Notes: generated from the sequence alone by a model not told the origin. Positions 17,797-26,239 are shown, counted from the first letter of the stretch. The stretch: 64,000 nucleotides of DNA from Akkermansia massiliensis (GCF_023516715.1 NZ_JAMGSI010000002.1:1116001-1180000), one strand, 5' to 3'. Numbers and translations: made by a program.

Positions 17797-18846
17797 TTAT
17801 GATTCAGGCCCCATGAAGATGAGCCGGATGTAGCGTTTGCCGGAGGCGGTCAGCTTCGGATCTTTGCTGGAGCCGGAAACGCGGTTGCAGGTCCTGTACA
17901 GTTGGGAGAAGGGATGGGGAACAGCCCGGATGACGGAGGGTTCCGTGCAGGGTTGGTCGGAGGGAGTCACGGAAACGGGAACTCCCGTTCCCGTAAAGCT
18001 GATTTCCCAGGACTTGGGATTGGCCGGTCCCGGTTTCAGCAGGAAGGGGTAGCGTTTGACAAGATTGGGCAGGCTTCCGGTAGATGGAGCGCGTACGACG
18101 TACTGAACGGGCAGGGAGGAGATATGGCGGGAGAGGGAGAATTCCGCGCCGTCCTTGCACTGCATGAGGGCGGGGGCCGGGTCAAAACCGGCCAGATTCA
18201 GGCCGTTGTAGGCGCCATGGCGGTTGGGGGTACCCAGTTTCAGGCTGGAATACCAGTTTTCAAAGTCGTCCTGGAGCTTGAGGCAAAGTTCCAGATGCAC
18301 ATGGGCGCGTGTTTTGTTCAGGCCCACTCCGGAGTAGCCCAGTTTTCCGATGACGTTTCCGGTGCCTACCCGGTCCCCCTCCTTGCAGGAGACGGAAGCC
18401 AGATGGGCGTACAGGCTGTAAAGCGGGCCGTCCGCCAATTGGTGTTCGATGACCACATAGCGGCCGTAGTTGCTGTGGGTGGGGTTGGCGGAAGCGTGGA
18501 CCACGGTGCCTCCGGCTACGGGATGCACGTCGTCCAGCGGAATGCCGGAGGCGTCGCGCCTGAGCGGCTTGATATCGATTCCTTCATGGAATTTGACGGC
18601 TACGGGGCCTGCCTGGGTTCTGACGAGGGTCCGGGTAAAGCCGTAGGCTCCCGCCTCCCAGGGCTGGGATTTCTTCCCTTCAAAGTTCCGGTCCACGTAC
18701 ATGTAGAAGTCCTGCGGACGGTTGTCCAGCAAGGCCGTGTTTTCCGTGGGGAAGCGCACGACAATATCCGCCATCAGGAATGGCATGCTCCAGAAGAACA
18801 AGAGGATGCCGATCAGGGAAGGGAAGAACTTGCCGTGCATGCTCAT
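17797..18846 (-). CDS. M23-family (LytM-type) metallopeptidase
   Basis: The 349-residue product has an N-terminal signal/anchor (PSLIGILLFFWSMPFLMA) and a peptidase M23 domain. The zinc ligands are visible as FHEGIDI (H-x3-D), SLYAHLASVSC and AHVHLEL (HxH). Such enzymes cleave peptidoglycan cross-bridges or stems in the periplasm, and the set of ligands suggests it is active. The C-terminal ~120 residues are a beta-rich extension with no motif I can name. It sits between a lipoprotein and a TPR protein in a tight operon. Confidence 0.85.
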   Translation of the reverse strand: MSMHGKFFPSLIGILLFFWSMPFLMADIVVRFPTENTALLDNRPQDFYMYVDRNFEGKKSQPWEAGAYGFTRTLVRTQAGPVAVKFHEGIDIKPLRRDASGIPLDDVHPVAGGTVVHASANPTHSNYGRYVVIEHQLADGPLYSLYAHLASVSCKEGDRVGTGNVIGKLGYSGVGLNKTRAHVHLELCLKLQDDFENWYSSLKLGTPNRHGAYNGLNLAGFDPAPALMQCKDGAEFSLSRHISSLPVQYVVRAPSTGSLPNLVKRYPFLLKPGPANPKSWEISFTGTGVPVSVTPSDQPCTEPSVIRAVPHPFSQLYRTCNRVSGSSKDPKLTASGKRYIRLIFMGPES

Positions 18847-18861
18847 ACAAGGGGTGCTGGA

Positions 18862-19446
18862 TCAGATCCGCCCCCGGCGGGTGCTGACCACGGTGCGGTC
18901 CTTATGTTCTTCGGGCTCCTTGGCTTCCTTCTTTTCCTGGGTGGGGTCCTTGATGGGAAGAAGGGGCTTGGTGACGGCGGCCAGCTTGTTGATGGGCTCT
19001 TCCCTCTTGGGGTCCGCCGGAGGAATGAATTCCGCCATGGCGGCAAGGTCCGCCGGGGAGAAGCCGCCCATGACGGCCAGTTTGCCGGAGGTAACGGGTT
19101 TGTTGTAAAGGCGCAGAGGCTGCATGGCATGACCGTTGACGACCGGCAGTATCTGCTTGCCGAGGTTGGCGGCGGTTACTCCTTCTACCCGGCTGTCCAG
19201 GCCTTTTCTGACATTGACCACAATGCCGTAGGTATTGTCCTCTGCCGGGAAGGAGTAGTAGGATTCAATGTCCTTCTGGGAAATGAAGGGAGCCTTGCTG
19301 TAGTAATGCCCGTCCCGCTCAAAGGCGAATTTTTTGCTGTCCGTCGCTCCCGTCTCCATGTGGAAGCTGACGGGATACTTGTCCGGGCCGCAGGAGCAGA
19401 GCATGAGGGAGCCAAGGAAGAACAGGAGCATTTTCATAATGTCCAT
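18862..19446 (-). CDS. Lipoprotein of unknown function
   Basis: The 194-residue product begins MDIMKMLLFFLGSLMLCSCG, a lipoprotein signal with a cysteine in LCSC. The mature part has EWD-like aromatic/charged stretches and a Pro/Lys/Glu-rich C-terminus, possibly a flexible periplasmic tail. I see no enzymatic motif. An alternative start is 19437. The frame stays open to 19542, but those residues do not form a signal. It is 15 bp upstream of the M23 peptidase gene. Confidence 0.7.
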   Translation of the reverse strand: MDIMKMLLFFLGSLMLCSCGPDKYPVSFHMETGATDSKKFAFERDGHYYSKAPFISQKDIESYYSFPAEDNTYGIVVNVRKGLDSRVEGVTAANLGKQILPVVNGHAMQPLRLYNKPVTSGKLAVMGGFSPADLAAMAEFIPPADPKREEPINKLAAVTKPLLPIKDPTQEKKEAKEPEEHKDRTVVSTRRGRI

Positions 19447-19510
19447 GATAAAAGATTTAGTTCTCCCGGGGCAAACCAATAAACAGGCATGGAGTAATTT
19501 TATGCCGCCG

Positions 19511-20050
19511 TTACGGCAGGAGGGAGAGCGTTTTTTGAACAATCAGGTCTACTGGCATCAGTTTTCCCGCTCCTTCCGCTCCGCAGGCCAGCACGCCGGA
19601 TTCACAGGGCCCCAGAATGCAGTGGCCCTTTCTTTGTTTCAGGACGGCCGCATTTTGCTGCGTGGCCGTGTGTTCCCACATGTGGACGTTCATGGCCGGA
19701 CAGATGAGCACCGGGGCCTGGCAGGCCAGATAGAGGGAGCTGAGCATGTCCGGGGCGAAGCCGTGGGCGAAGTTGGCCATGGTGTTGGCCGTGGCGGGGG
19801 CCACGAGCAGAAGGTCCGCCCGCTGGGCCAGTTGGATGTGCGGGGGAACCCAGTCCGCCTTTTCATCCTCAAAGGAGGAGAAGACGGGATTGCGGGAGAT
19901 CGTGTGCAGGGTGAGGGCTGTAACGAATTCCAGGGCCTTGGCCGTGCAGACGCAGTGCACCTCATGCCCGCTTTTGACGAGGGCGGAAGCGATGTCCGCC
20001 GCCTTGTACGCGGCAATGGAGCCGGTGATGCCCAGAATGATGCAGGCCAT
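19511..20050 (-). CDS. coaC: Stand-alone phosphopantothenoylcysteine decarboxylase (CoaC)
   Basis: CoaC decarboxylates 4'-phosphopantothenoylcysteine with FMN in CoA synthesis. The 179-residue product has the flavoprotein signatures ILGITGSIAAYKAADI, the catalytic His in PHIQLAQRADLLLVAPATAN, the PAMN loop in ICPAMNVHMW and the active-site Cys in GVLACGAEGAGKL. It ends after this domain, so the ligase half is separate (coaB, 6645-7328). The start MACIILG at 20050 fits better than 20095, which adds a Lys/Pro-rich stretch. The RelE-like gene is 13 bp upstream. Confidence 0.9.
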   Translation of the reverse strand: MACIILGITGSIAAYKAADIASALVKSGHEVHCVCTAKALEFVTALTLHTISRNPVFSSFEDEKADWVPPHIQLAQRADLLLVAPATANTMANFAHGFAPDMLSSLYLACQAPVLICPAMNVHMWEHTATQQNAAVLKQRKGHCILGPCESGVLACGAEGAGKLMPVDLIVQKTLSLLP

Positions 20051-20063
20051 GGGTGGGGAGGGG

Positions 20064-20432
20064 TCAGGCTTTGGAGGCTTTTTTGCCTTCGTCAATGAGT
20101 TTCCAGAAGTGTTTGGACTGGCTCAGGATTTCATCTTCCCCTGCGGTCGGGGAGATGTTGGTGCGGAACAGAAAGTCGTTCAGGCTGTTGGCGTGCAGAA
20201 CGCGGTGGACGACCACTTTGCCTTCAATGACTTCAAAGTAGATGCGGTAGTCCCTGGCTACGTAGCGGTAAAGAATTTTGCCATCCTTTTCCATCTTGCC
20301 GAAGCGGGCGTCATCAAGGGTTTGGAGGGTGGATTCAGAGACCTGGAAGTCCCCGAGCAGGTCCAGTTGTTCCAGGGTGGGGATGCTGGATACTTCCGCA
20401 GCGCTGATTTTATTGAAGACGATTTGAAGCAC
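20064..20432 (-). CDS. RelE/ParE-fold small protein, no antitoxin seen
   Basis: The 122-residue product has a RelE/ParE-superfamily-like core in residues ~35-85: DDARFGKMEKDGKILYRY, then VARDYRIYFEVIEGKVVV and HRVLHANSLNDFLFR. This fits the basic-strand/YRI/YEV...VLRV pattern of that fold. An extra N-terminal segment and a charged C-terminal helix flank it. No antitoxin-like gene is next to it; it is the first gene before coaC. It may be a domesticated RelE-fold protein and not an active toxin. The family assignment is by pattern only. Confidence 0.55.
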   Translation of the reverse strand: MLQIVFNKISAAEVSSIPTLEQLDLLGDFQVSESTLQTLDDARFGKMEKDGKILYRYVARDYRIYFEVIEGKVVVHRVLHANSLNDFLFRTNISPTAGEDEILSQSKHFWKLIDEGKKASKA

Positions 20433-20508
20433 GCCCTTTTTTAAGTGCGCCGGCGGGTTAGTTCAAGCCTGAAACAAGGCACGGGCCGATTTTGAGAAGG
20501 ACCGTTCC

Positions 20509-20540
20509 GAACCCCGGCATTCCCTTGGGAGCCGGGGTTC
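20509..20540 (-). terminator. Stem-loop downstream of the PDZ-protein gene
   Basis: GAACCCCGGC (20509-20518) pairs perfectly with GCCGGGGTTC (20531-20540). It begins 4 bp past the stop of the minus-strand gene at 20545. No T-run follows, so it could be a terminator needing help or an mRNA 3'-end stabiliser. Confidence 0.5.
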
Positions 20541-20544
20541 CGGA

Positions 20545-21420
20545 TTAACGGGAGTCCTGCGTGGGGATGATGCCCCTGCTTTTTACCACCTGGGTGCCGC
20601 GAATGACTTCAACGGTCAGAGGCTTTTCCCCCGTGAGGTAATAGGTGGCATCCAGCATGTCCCCGTAGTTGTTAATGGTCGTGCCGTTGATGCTGATGAG
20701 GATGTCTCCTGTCTGGATGCCTCCCCGCGCGAGAGGGCCTCCGTTAATGAGGCCTTCAATGACGGGAGTGGAGGCGTTGATATCCAGCAGGCATCCCAGG
20801 CGCACCCTCTTGGCTTCCGGATGGGCTGCCAGGAAGGAGATGGCCTGGGCGGGCAGCAGGTGGCAGGTTCCCTTGCGGGAAACTCCCAGCACGATGCCGA
20901 CCAGACGGTTTTCAGCGTCATAGCACGGCTGGCCGATGGGCGGCGCAGCCAGTTTGGGGAATTGGGCGCGGACAAGACGCAGCGGGAAGCTGGTGTCTCC
21001 TATGGAGTGCTCCATGCCCACGTAAATTCCCAGGGTGGTTTCATTCCGGCTGCTGGCAAAGGCCAGCTTGTCGCCGCGCTTGAGAAGGCCGGAGGGCGTC
21101 ACAACCGCCTGCCCGTCGTGTATGCGGGCAGCGTCCACCTTGAAAATCGTCAGGCCCGTGAGCTTTTCCTGGGCCCATACCTGAAGGGGAGGGGTGTCCT
21201 TGTCCCCAAGGTAGTAGGTCACACCGCCGTTTTTAAAGACCCGGTAGGGAATCAGGGAGGCGAGCATGTCTTTTCCGACCTGCGCCGCCATGGCCGTGTA
21301 CGGCTCTCCTTCCGCCTGGTGGGGAATGGCTTCTACCTTAAAAGGGGCAGGCACGGCCGCCGCTTGATAAATCAAGCCTGCAACGGCTATGCCCGCCAAT
21401 ATCGGAGCCAGGTTCATCAT
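20545..21420 (-). CDS. Periplasmic PDZ protein with degenerate HtrA-like protease domain
   Basis: The 291-residue product has an N-terminal signal/anchor (ILAGIAVAGLIYQAAA). A trypsin-like domain at ~80-200 shows the HtrA layout (GLTIFKVD, KRGDKLAFAS, ENRLVGIVLG, HLLPAQAISFL), but the catalytic Ser motif GNSGG is replaced by PIGQPC at 161-166. The catalytic His and Asp are also not evident. A PDZ domain follows at ~205-278 (GLINGGPLARGGIQTGDILISINGTTINN, ligand loop plus carboxylate site). It is therefore probably a non-proteolytic sensor or adaptor. It lies 6 bp after the probable anti-sigma gene and downstream of the ECF sigma factor. Confidence 0.75.
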   Translation of the reverse strand: MMNLAPILAGIAVAGLIYQAAAVPAPFKVEAIPHQAEGEPYTAMAAQVGKDMLASLIPYRVFKNGGVTYYLGDKDTPPLQVWAQEKLTGLTIFKVDAARIHDGQAVVTPSGLLKRGDKLAFASSRNETTLGIYVGMEHSIGDTSFPLRLVRAQFPKLAAPPIGQPCYDAENRLVGIVLGVSRKGTCHLLPAQAISFLAAHPEAKRVRLGCLLDINASTPVIEGLINGGPLARGGIQTGDILISINGTTINNYGDMLDATYYLTGEKPLTVEVIRGTQVVKSRGIIPTQDSR

Positions 21421-21426
21421 GGATTG

Positions 21427-21948
21427 TTACATCTCGATGAGAACTCGGGATACCGGTTTTTTATCGGTATTGGAATCAGTTTTCAGCTGATTGTCGTTGG
21501 CCGATGTTTCATATGAAGGCGCTCCCGTGGTGAATTCGGGTTTTTCCGCAGGGGCGACTTCGGTTGAGGGTTGTTCAATAGTTTCCTTACTTACGGGAAC
21601 CGCTTTTTCCTTCAGGAGAATCTCTTCCTTATCCTTGGTGGAGGATGCGTAAGAGTCGGAAGGATCATCCATGTTCCCGGATGCGATAATAACGCCTACC
21701 GCAGCCAATGTCACGATGGACATGGAAGCATAGACCCACTGCCAGCCACGAAAGTTCTGCAGATAGTTGTCCAGGCGTTCGAGTAACAATTTCCAAGCAG
21801 AGTGGGTAGCCGGATCGGTTTCCTTTCTAAGATGAAAATTGCGGAGGAAATCTTCTTCAAAGTTGTCATGGTAACAAGCTTCCTTACGGAAAGATGCCAG
21901 CATGGCAACCAGAGTTTCCTCGTTATGTTCTGTGGATTGTTTATCCAT
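21427..21948 (-). CDS. Single-pass membrane protein, probable anti-sigma factor
   Basis: The 173-residue product has a cytoplasmic-like acidic N-terminus (~1-68) and one transmembrane helix around residues 70-92 (WVYASMSIVTLAAVGVIIAS). The C-terminal ~80 residues are a low-complexity Glu/Lys/Pro/Thr-rich periplasmic tail. No HxxxCxxC zinc anti-sigma motif is present. Position directly after an ECF sigma gene and before a PDZ protein is the main reason to call it an anti-sigma factor; this is inference from topology and synteny. Confidence 0.6.
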   Translation of the reverse strand: MDKQSTEHNEETLVAMLASFRKEACYHDNFEEDFLRNFHLRKETDPATHSAWKLLLERLDNYLQNFRGWQWVYASMSIVTLAAVGVIIASGNMDDPSDSYASSTKDKEEILLKEKAVPVSKETIEQPSTEVAPAEKPEFTTGAPSYETSANDNQLKTDSNTDKKPVSRVLIEM

Positions 21949-22054
21949 CGTCGTTGATGTTAAGTGTAATAAAGGTTAGGGTGTTTTAGTCCCGAATCTG
22001 GGACTATGCGTTTGACAGGGCGGAGGGAACCGATGTTCAATATTTTTTCCACCG

Positions 22055-22654
22055 TTAACTCAGATATTCCGCCAGCAGGCCTTGCAGCTCCTTGTGGGCA
22101 TAATGCAGACGTGATCTGAGCGTTCCTTCAGAGATGCCCAGAAGGGCGGATATTTCCGTGTGGTTGAGTCCTTTTACATCATGAAGCACAACGACTTCTC
22201 TGTGCTTGGTGGATAGTTTTTTCAATGCTTCATTAATCTTGAGCTGAAGTTCGTTCAGATGGGTGCGTCGTTCAGGGTCCGCTCCGTCCGTTTCGTCAGC
22301 CATGTTCATGTCCTTTTCCGTATGGTCGCCGTACTCGTCGTCGTCCAGGCTGTAGGTCATCCTGCGGTTGCGTTTTTTCAGGAAGTTTCTGGCATGGTTG
22401 ACGGCAATGGAGTGCAGCCATGTATAAAAGGCGCTTTGTCCGTTGAAGTAGCGCAAGGCCCGGTAGGCTTTGGAGAACGCTTCCTGGGCGATGTCATAGG
22501 CATCGTCGTAGTTGTCCGTCATCTGGTACAGGGTGGCATGGAGCTTGCGGCTGTGGCGAATGACAAGTTCGTCAAAAGCTCGCGAATCTCCCTCCCGCGC
22601 CCTGGCGACCAGTTCAGTGTCTTCCAAGGTCGTATATGCAATGGGTCCCGACAT
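22055..22654 (-). CDS. ECF-type RNA polymerase sigma factor
   Basis: The 199-residue product has sigma region 2 at ~12-95 (DTELVARAREGDSRAFDELV, DDAYDIAQEAFSKAYRAL, FYTWLHSIAVNHARNFL). An acidic linker follows, then region 4 at ~130-190 (LSTKHREVVVLHDVKGLNHT and ISALLGISEGTLRSRLHYA). It should direct RNA polymerase to envelope- or stress-type promoters. It begins 33 bp after the purF stop and is followed by a single-pass membrane protein and a PDZ protein, which suggests an anti-sigma-controlled circuit. Confidence 0.93.
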   Translation of the reverse strand: MSGPIAYTTLEDTELVARAREGDSRAFDELVIRHSRKLHATLYQMTDNYDDAYDIAQEAFSKAYRALRYFNGQSAFYTWLHSIAVNHARNFLKKRNRRMTYSLDDDEYGDHTEKDMNMADETDGADPERRTHLNELQLKINEALKKLSTKHREVVVLHDVKGLNHTEISALLGISEGTLRSRLHYAHKELQGLLAEYLS

Positions 22655-22687
22655 ATTAGCAGCAGAATACCCAAAAATAGGGACCCG

Positions 22688-24607
22688 CTACAAGGGCAAA
22701 TCGTATGCACGCCCCCCTTTACCCTCAAACCAGCGCATGTATGCCACATTAACTGTGGTATATCCGCCCGGAGTCGGGTAGTCTCCGGTGAAATACCAGT
22801 CGCCGCAGGGGCCTTCTATGGATTCGTGCAGGTTTTCGATGGTCTGGAAGATGACTTCCACGGGGCACGGGGCGTCGTGCGGAGTGACCAGGCGGGTGAT
22901 TTCACGGGAGATTTCAGCGTCCGTCAAGCCTTCGTAAATGGCCTTGACGCAGTTGCGCCGTTCTTCCCTGGGCTTGGTCAGTTCCTCCTTGCATGCCTTG
23001 TATACTTCTTCCAGCAACCGGGCCTGCCCGTGCTGCTTGATCAGGGAGACTGCCGCCTGGAAGGCGATGAAGTTCCCCAGTTCGGACATGTCAATGCCGT
23101 AGCAGTCCGGATACCGGATTTGCGGAGCGGTGGAGGCGACGACGATTTTCCGCGGATTGGTGCGGCCCAGGATGCGGAGGATGGACCTTCTCAGCGTGGT
23201 GCCGCGGACGATGGAGTCGTCAATGGCGACGAGCACGTCTTCCGGTCCCACGGCCCCGTAGGTGAGGTCATATACGTGGGAGACAAGCTGCGCGCGGCTC
23301 TTTTCCTGCGTGATGAAGGTGCGCATCTTGATGTCCTTGTGGGCGATTTTTTCACCGCGCGGCCACCGTTTCAGGATGGCGCTGTCCAGCATGTTTTCAT
23401 CCAGGGTCCCGTTTCTCAGGGCTTCCAGTAGCTGGGCGTGCACGCGCTTGCGGCGGTAGACGCGCAGGCCTTCCAGCAGGCCGTAGTAGGCGGTTTCCGC
23501 CGTGTTGGGAATGTAGGTGATGGCAGATTTGTCAAAGCGGTCTTCCAGGGAGTCCACGATCTGCGGGGTCAGCGCCGCGCCCAGGGCCTTGCGTTCCCGG
23601 TACACGATGGGGTCGTTCCCGCGGGAGAAGTATATCTTTTCAAAGGAACACGGCGTGGGTTTCAGGGGCGTGGTGAATTCCGTGATGACGTGCGTGCCGT
23701 CCGCCTTGATGGAAAGCATGTTGGCCGGCGGCAGTTCCTGCACCTGTTCGCTTTCCACTTCAAAGACGGTCATCAGCGGGACGCGTTCAGAGGCCACGGC
23801 AATGAATTCATCCGTAATCAGGTAGTGGCAGGGGCGGATGCCGTGCGGGTCCCGCAGGCAGAAGTAGTCCCCGTTGCCGATGGCGCCCATGATGGCGTAG
23901 CCGCCGTCCCACTGCCTGGCTGAGTTGTGAATGATTTCCTGGATGTTGAGCCGGGAGGAGATGGCATGGGGGATTTCCGGGCCGGGCATGCCGCTGTCCC
24001 GCAGGGCGCGGTAAAGGTCCGTATGGGCTTCATCCAGATGGTAGCCGATTTCTTCAAGGACGGTCTGCGTGTCCGTGCCGAAGACGGGATGCTGGCCGCG
24101 CTCAATCATGCGCTGGTTCAGTTCCGGCGTGTTGGTCATGTTGAAGTTGCCCAGCACCATCAGGGTGCGCGTCGGCCAGTTGGTGCGGCGCAGGTAGGGA
24201 TGGCAGGAGCCTTCGTCAAAGAGGCCGGAGGTGCCGTAGCGGAGGTGCCCCATCAGGATTTCCCCGCCGTAGTCAAAGTTGTTTTTAATGTCTTCAGCGT
24301 CTTTCAGGTTGACCTGACCGCGGCGGACTTTTTTGTTAAGCTTCTTGATTTGCCCGTTGAAGATGGTGGTGAGGGCGTCCTTGCTGGCGTCCCGGGTGCG
24401 GAACAGGTAGGGCTGGCCGAGGGGCATGTTCAGTTTCACGCAGCCGATGCCCGCGCCATCCTGGCCGCGGTTGTACTGCTTTTCCATCAGGATGAGCAGC
24501 TTGTTGAACGCCCAGAGGGTGGAGCCGTATTTATCCTGAAAATAAGAGAGAGGCTTAAGCAGACGAATGGCGGCTACGCCGCACTCGTGTTTAAGAAAAT
24601 CGCTCAT
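22688..24607 (-). CDS. purF: Amidophosphoribosyltransferase, long (Bacteroidetes-type) form
   Basis: PurF makes 5-phosphoribosylamine from PRPP and glutamine, the first step of purine synthesis. The 639-residue product has the N-terminal nucleophile after a short propeptide (KHECGVAAI, Cys9). It also has Ntn-glutaminase signatures (NRGQDGAGIG, MGHLRYGTSG, NFNMTN) and the PRPP-binding motif VLVAIDDSIVRGTT. It is longer than the ~470-residue enteric PurF and resembles the extended form seen in Bacteroidetes. purM lies 66 bp upstream on the same strand. An adjacent paralogue would be needed to exclude a second function; none is in the window. Confidence 0.9.
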   Translation of the reverse strand: MSDFLKHECGVAAIRLLKPLSYFQDKYGSTLWAFNKLLILMEKQYNRGQDGAGIGCVKLNMPLGQPYLFRTRDASKDALTTIFNGQIKKLNKKVRRGQVNLKDAEDIKNNFDYGGEILMGHLRYGTSGLFDEGSCHPYLRRTNWPTRTLMVLGNFNMTNTPELNQRMIERGQHPVFGTDTQTVLEEIGYHLDEAHTDLYRALRDSGMPGPEIPHAISSRLNIQEIIHNSARQWDGGYAIMGAIGNGDYFCLRDPHGIRPCHYLITDEFIAVASERVPLMTVFEVESEQVQELPPANMLSIKADGTHVITEFTTPLKPTPCSFEKIYFSRGNDPIVYRERKALGAALTPQIVDSLEDRFDKSAITYIPNTAETAYYGLLEGLRVYRRKRVHAQLLEALRNGTLDENMLDSAILKRWPRGEKIAHKDIKMRTFITQEKSRAQLVSHVYDLTYGAVGPEDVLVAIDDSIVRGTTLRRSILRILGRTNPRKIVVASTAPQIRYPDCYGIDMSELGNFIAFQAAVSLIKQHGQARLLEEVYKACKEELTKPREERRNCVKAIYEGLTDAEISREITRLVTPHDAPCPVEVIFQTIENLHESIEGPCGDWYFTGDYPTPGGYTTVNVAYMRWFEGKGGRAYDLPL

Positions 24608-24672
24608 GGGATTGTGATGAAAAGATTGTCCTGTAAGTGTGGTGTATCCGCTGCAAGGAGATGGTGCCTTCT

Positions 24673-25674
24673 CTATTCGCCCTGTACCTTGACATGAATG
24701 CCGCGGCCTTCTCTCAACGTGCCGATGACGGTGCCGCCGGGGCCTGCCTTCAGCGCGGCTTCCACGTCCTCCGGCTTCACGATGGCTACCCAGCCGATGC
24801 CCATGTTAAAGGTGTTGAAGCGGTCCTGCGGGTCCACATGCTTCAGGATTTTCTGGGCTGCGGTGTTGTCCCAGCAGGGAATGGTGAGGTCCGCGCCGTA
24901 GTCGCCCAGGAAGCGTTCCAGGTTTTCCGGAAGGCCGCCCCCCGTGATGTGGGCGTATGCCTTCGGGATGACGTTGAAGCGGCGCATGTCCGCCACCACG
25001 TCATGGTACAGGCGGGTGGGCTGTAGCAGGGAACGGAGTTCCTCTTCATCAACCACGTCCGGGTTTTCCTCCAGAATGCGGCGGATAAGGCTCCAGCCGT
25101 TGGCATGGAAGCTGTCGGATTTGTAGCCGATGAATACGTCTCCGGGGCGAACGGTCTTGGGGTCGATCAGCTTGCTTTTTTCACAGCATCCGATGCAGAA
25201 GCCGGAGAGTTCCACGATGGATTCCGGAACCACGCCGGGCATTTCCGCCGTTTCTCCGCCGGCCAGGATGCAGTTGCAGGATTCCAGATAGTCGCACATG
25301 CCGGCCACCAGGCGGGTGATGCGGGTACGTTCCTGTTCCAGATTGGAGATGCCCAGGTAGTCCAGGAAAAGAAGAGGGTCTCCGCCCGTGGTAAGGATGT
25401 CGTTGACGTTCATGGCCACCAGGTCCTTGCCGGCGGTTTCCACCATGTCCAGTTCGAAAAGGATTTCCGTCTTGGTGCCTACGCCGTCGCATCCGGTGAC
25501 GATGACCGGTTCCTTGTAGGAGCTCAGGTCATAGGCGGCGGCAAAAAGACCGAAGGCCTGGTGCAGGGATCTCTGCTTTTGCGTTCTTTTAACGTGAGAG
25601 CTGATGTCGGATACGAAAGCGGCTGCTTCTTTGGTATCGACCCCCGATTGCTTGTAGGTTAGTTTGCCGGACAT
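24673..25674 (-). CDS. purM: Phosphoribosylformylglycinamidine cyclo-ligase
   Basis: PurM closes the imidazole ring to give AIR with ATP. The 333-residue product starts LTYKQSGVDTKEAAAFV and has VTGCDGVGTKTEI, AMNVNDILTTGGDPLLFLDY, LAGGETAEMPG and HITGGGLPENLER, all PurM signatures. The length is normal. It is the first gene of a purM-purF pair on the minus strand, and the ECF sigma factor follows purF. Confidence 0.93.
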   Translation of the reverse strand: MSGKLTYKQSGVDTKEAAAFVSDISSHVKRTQKQRSLHQAFGLFAAAYDLSSYKEPVIVTGCDGVGTKTEILFELDMVETAGKDLVAMNVNDILTTGGDPLLFLDYLGISNLEQERTRITRLVAGMCDYLESCNCILAGGETAEMPGVVPESIVELSGFCIGCCEKSKLIDPKTVRPGDVFIGYKSDSFHANGWSLIRRILEENPDVVDEEELRSLLQPTRLYHDVVADMRRFNVIPKAYAHITGGGLPENLERFLGDYGADLTIPCWDNTAAQKILKHVDPQDRFNTFNMGIGWVAIVKPEDVEAALKAGPGGTVIGTLREGRGIHVKVQGE

Positions 25675-25777
25675 TGAACGGATGGACTGGGTGTGCCAGC
25701 ATCCTAAAGGAAGGCTCCTGCCGCGGCGAGTGAAAAAAGAAGTATTTTTGCCATAGGCCGCGCAGGAGGAAGCCTTT

Positions 25778-26239
25778 TTATTCCACTTCTATCTTGCAGT
25801 CGCGCCAGAGCCACCAGGCATCCAGCGAGAATTTGCCCGGTCCCGTGTAGAAGAGGGTCAGGTAAATCAGCAGATAGATGGCGGCGAGCTCCTGTGCGCC
25901 CCAGCCGGAGAGGCCCAGGACGAGGAAGAGAGCCACGCACATGTTGATGATCAGGAGAAGGGAGGCCAGGCGGGTGAAGAGCCCCAGGAAGATGAGGATG
26001 GAACATCCGAATTCCGCGCCTACGCACAGCAGCAGGGACAGGAAGTTGCCGATTCCCAGCGGGTCCTGGAAAGCCGCCCAGTTTCCGCTGATGAGCATTC
26101 CCAGCTTGGGGATGCCGTGCACAAGCATCATCGCGCCTACGCCCAGGCGCAGCAATAGGACGCCGAAGTCCATGCTGGTGTTGGTGGAGAAAGAGCCCAG
26201 CAGGCAGCACGCGGATGATTTGCATTTATTCTGTTCCAT
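25778..26239 (-). CDS. DoxX-family membrane protein
   Basis: From the ATG at 26239 the product is 153 residues with four predicted transmembrane helices. It shows DoxX features: LLLRLGVGAMMLVHGIPKL, FLSLLLCVGAEFGCSILIFLG and LFTRLASLLLIINM. The DoxX family is linked to redox and quinone-related membrane functions, but the substrate is usually unknown. The frame is open to 26467, but those residues look non-coding. An alternative start at 26173 (MDFGVLL) also fits. It follows the SGNH hydrolase by 235 bp. Confidence 0.8.
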   Translation of the reverse strand: MEQNKCKSSACCLLGSFSTNTSMDFGVLLLRLGVGAMMLVHGIPKLGMLISGNWAAFQDPLGIGNFLSLLLCVGAEFGCSILIFLGLFTRLASLLLIINMCVALFLVLGLSGWGAQELAAIYLLIYLTLFYTGPGKFSLDAWWLWRDCKIEVE

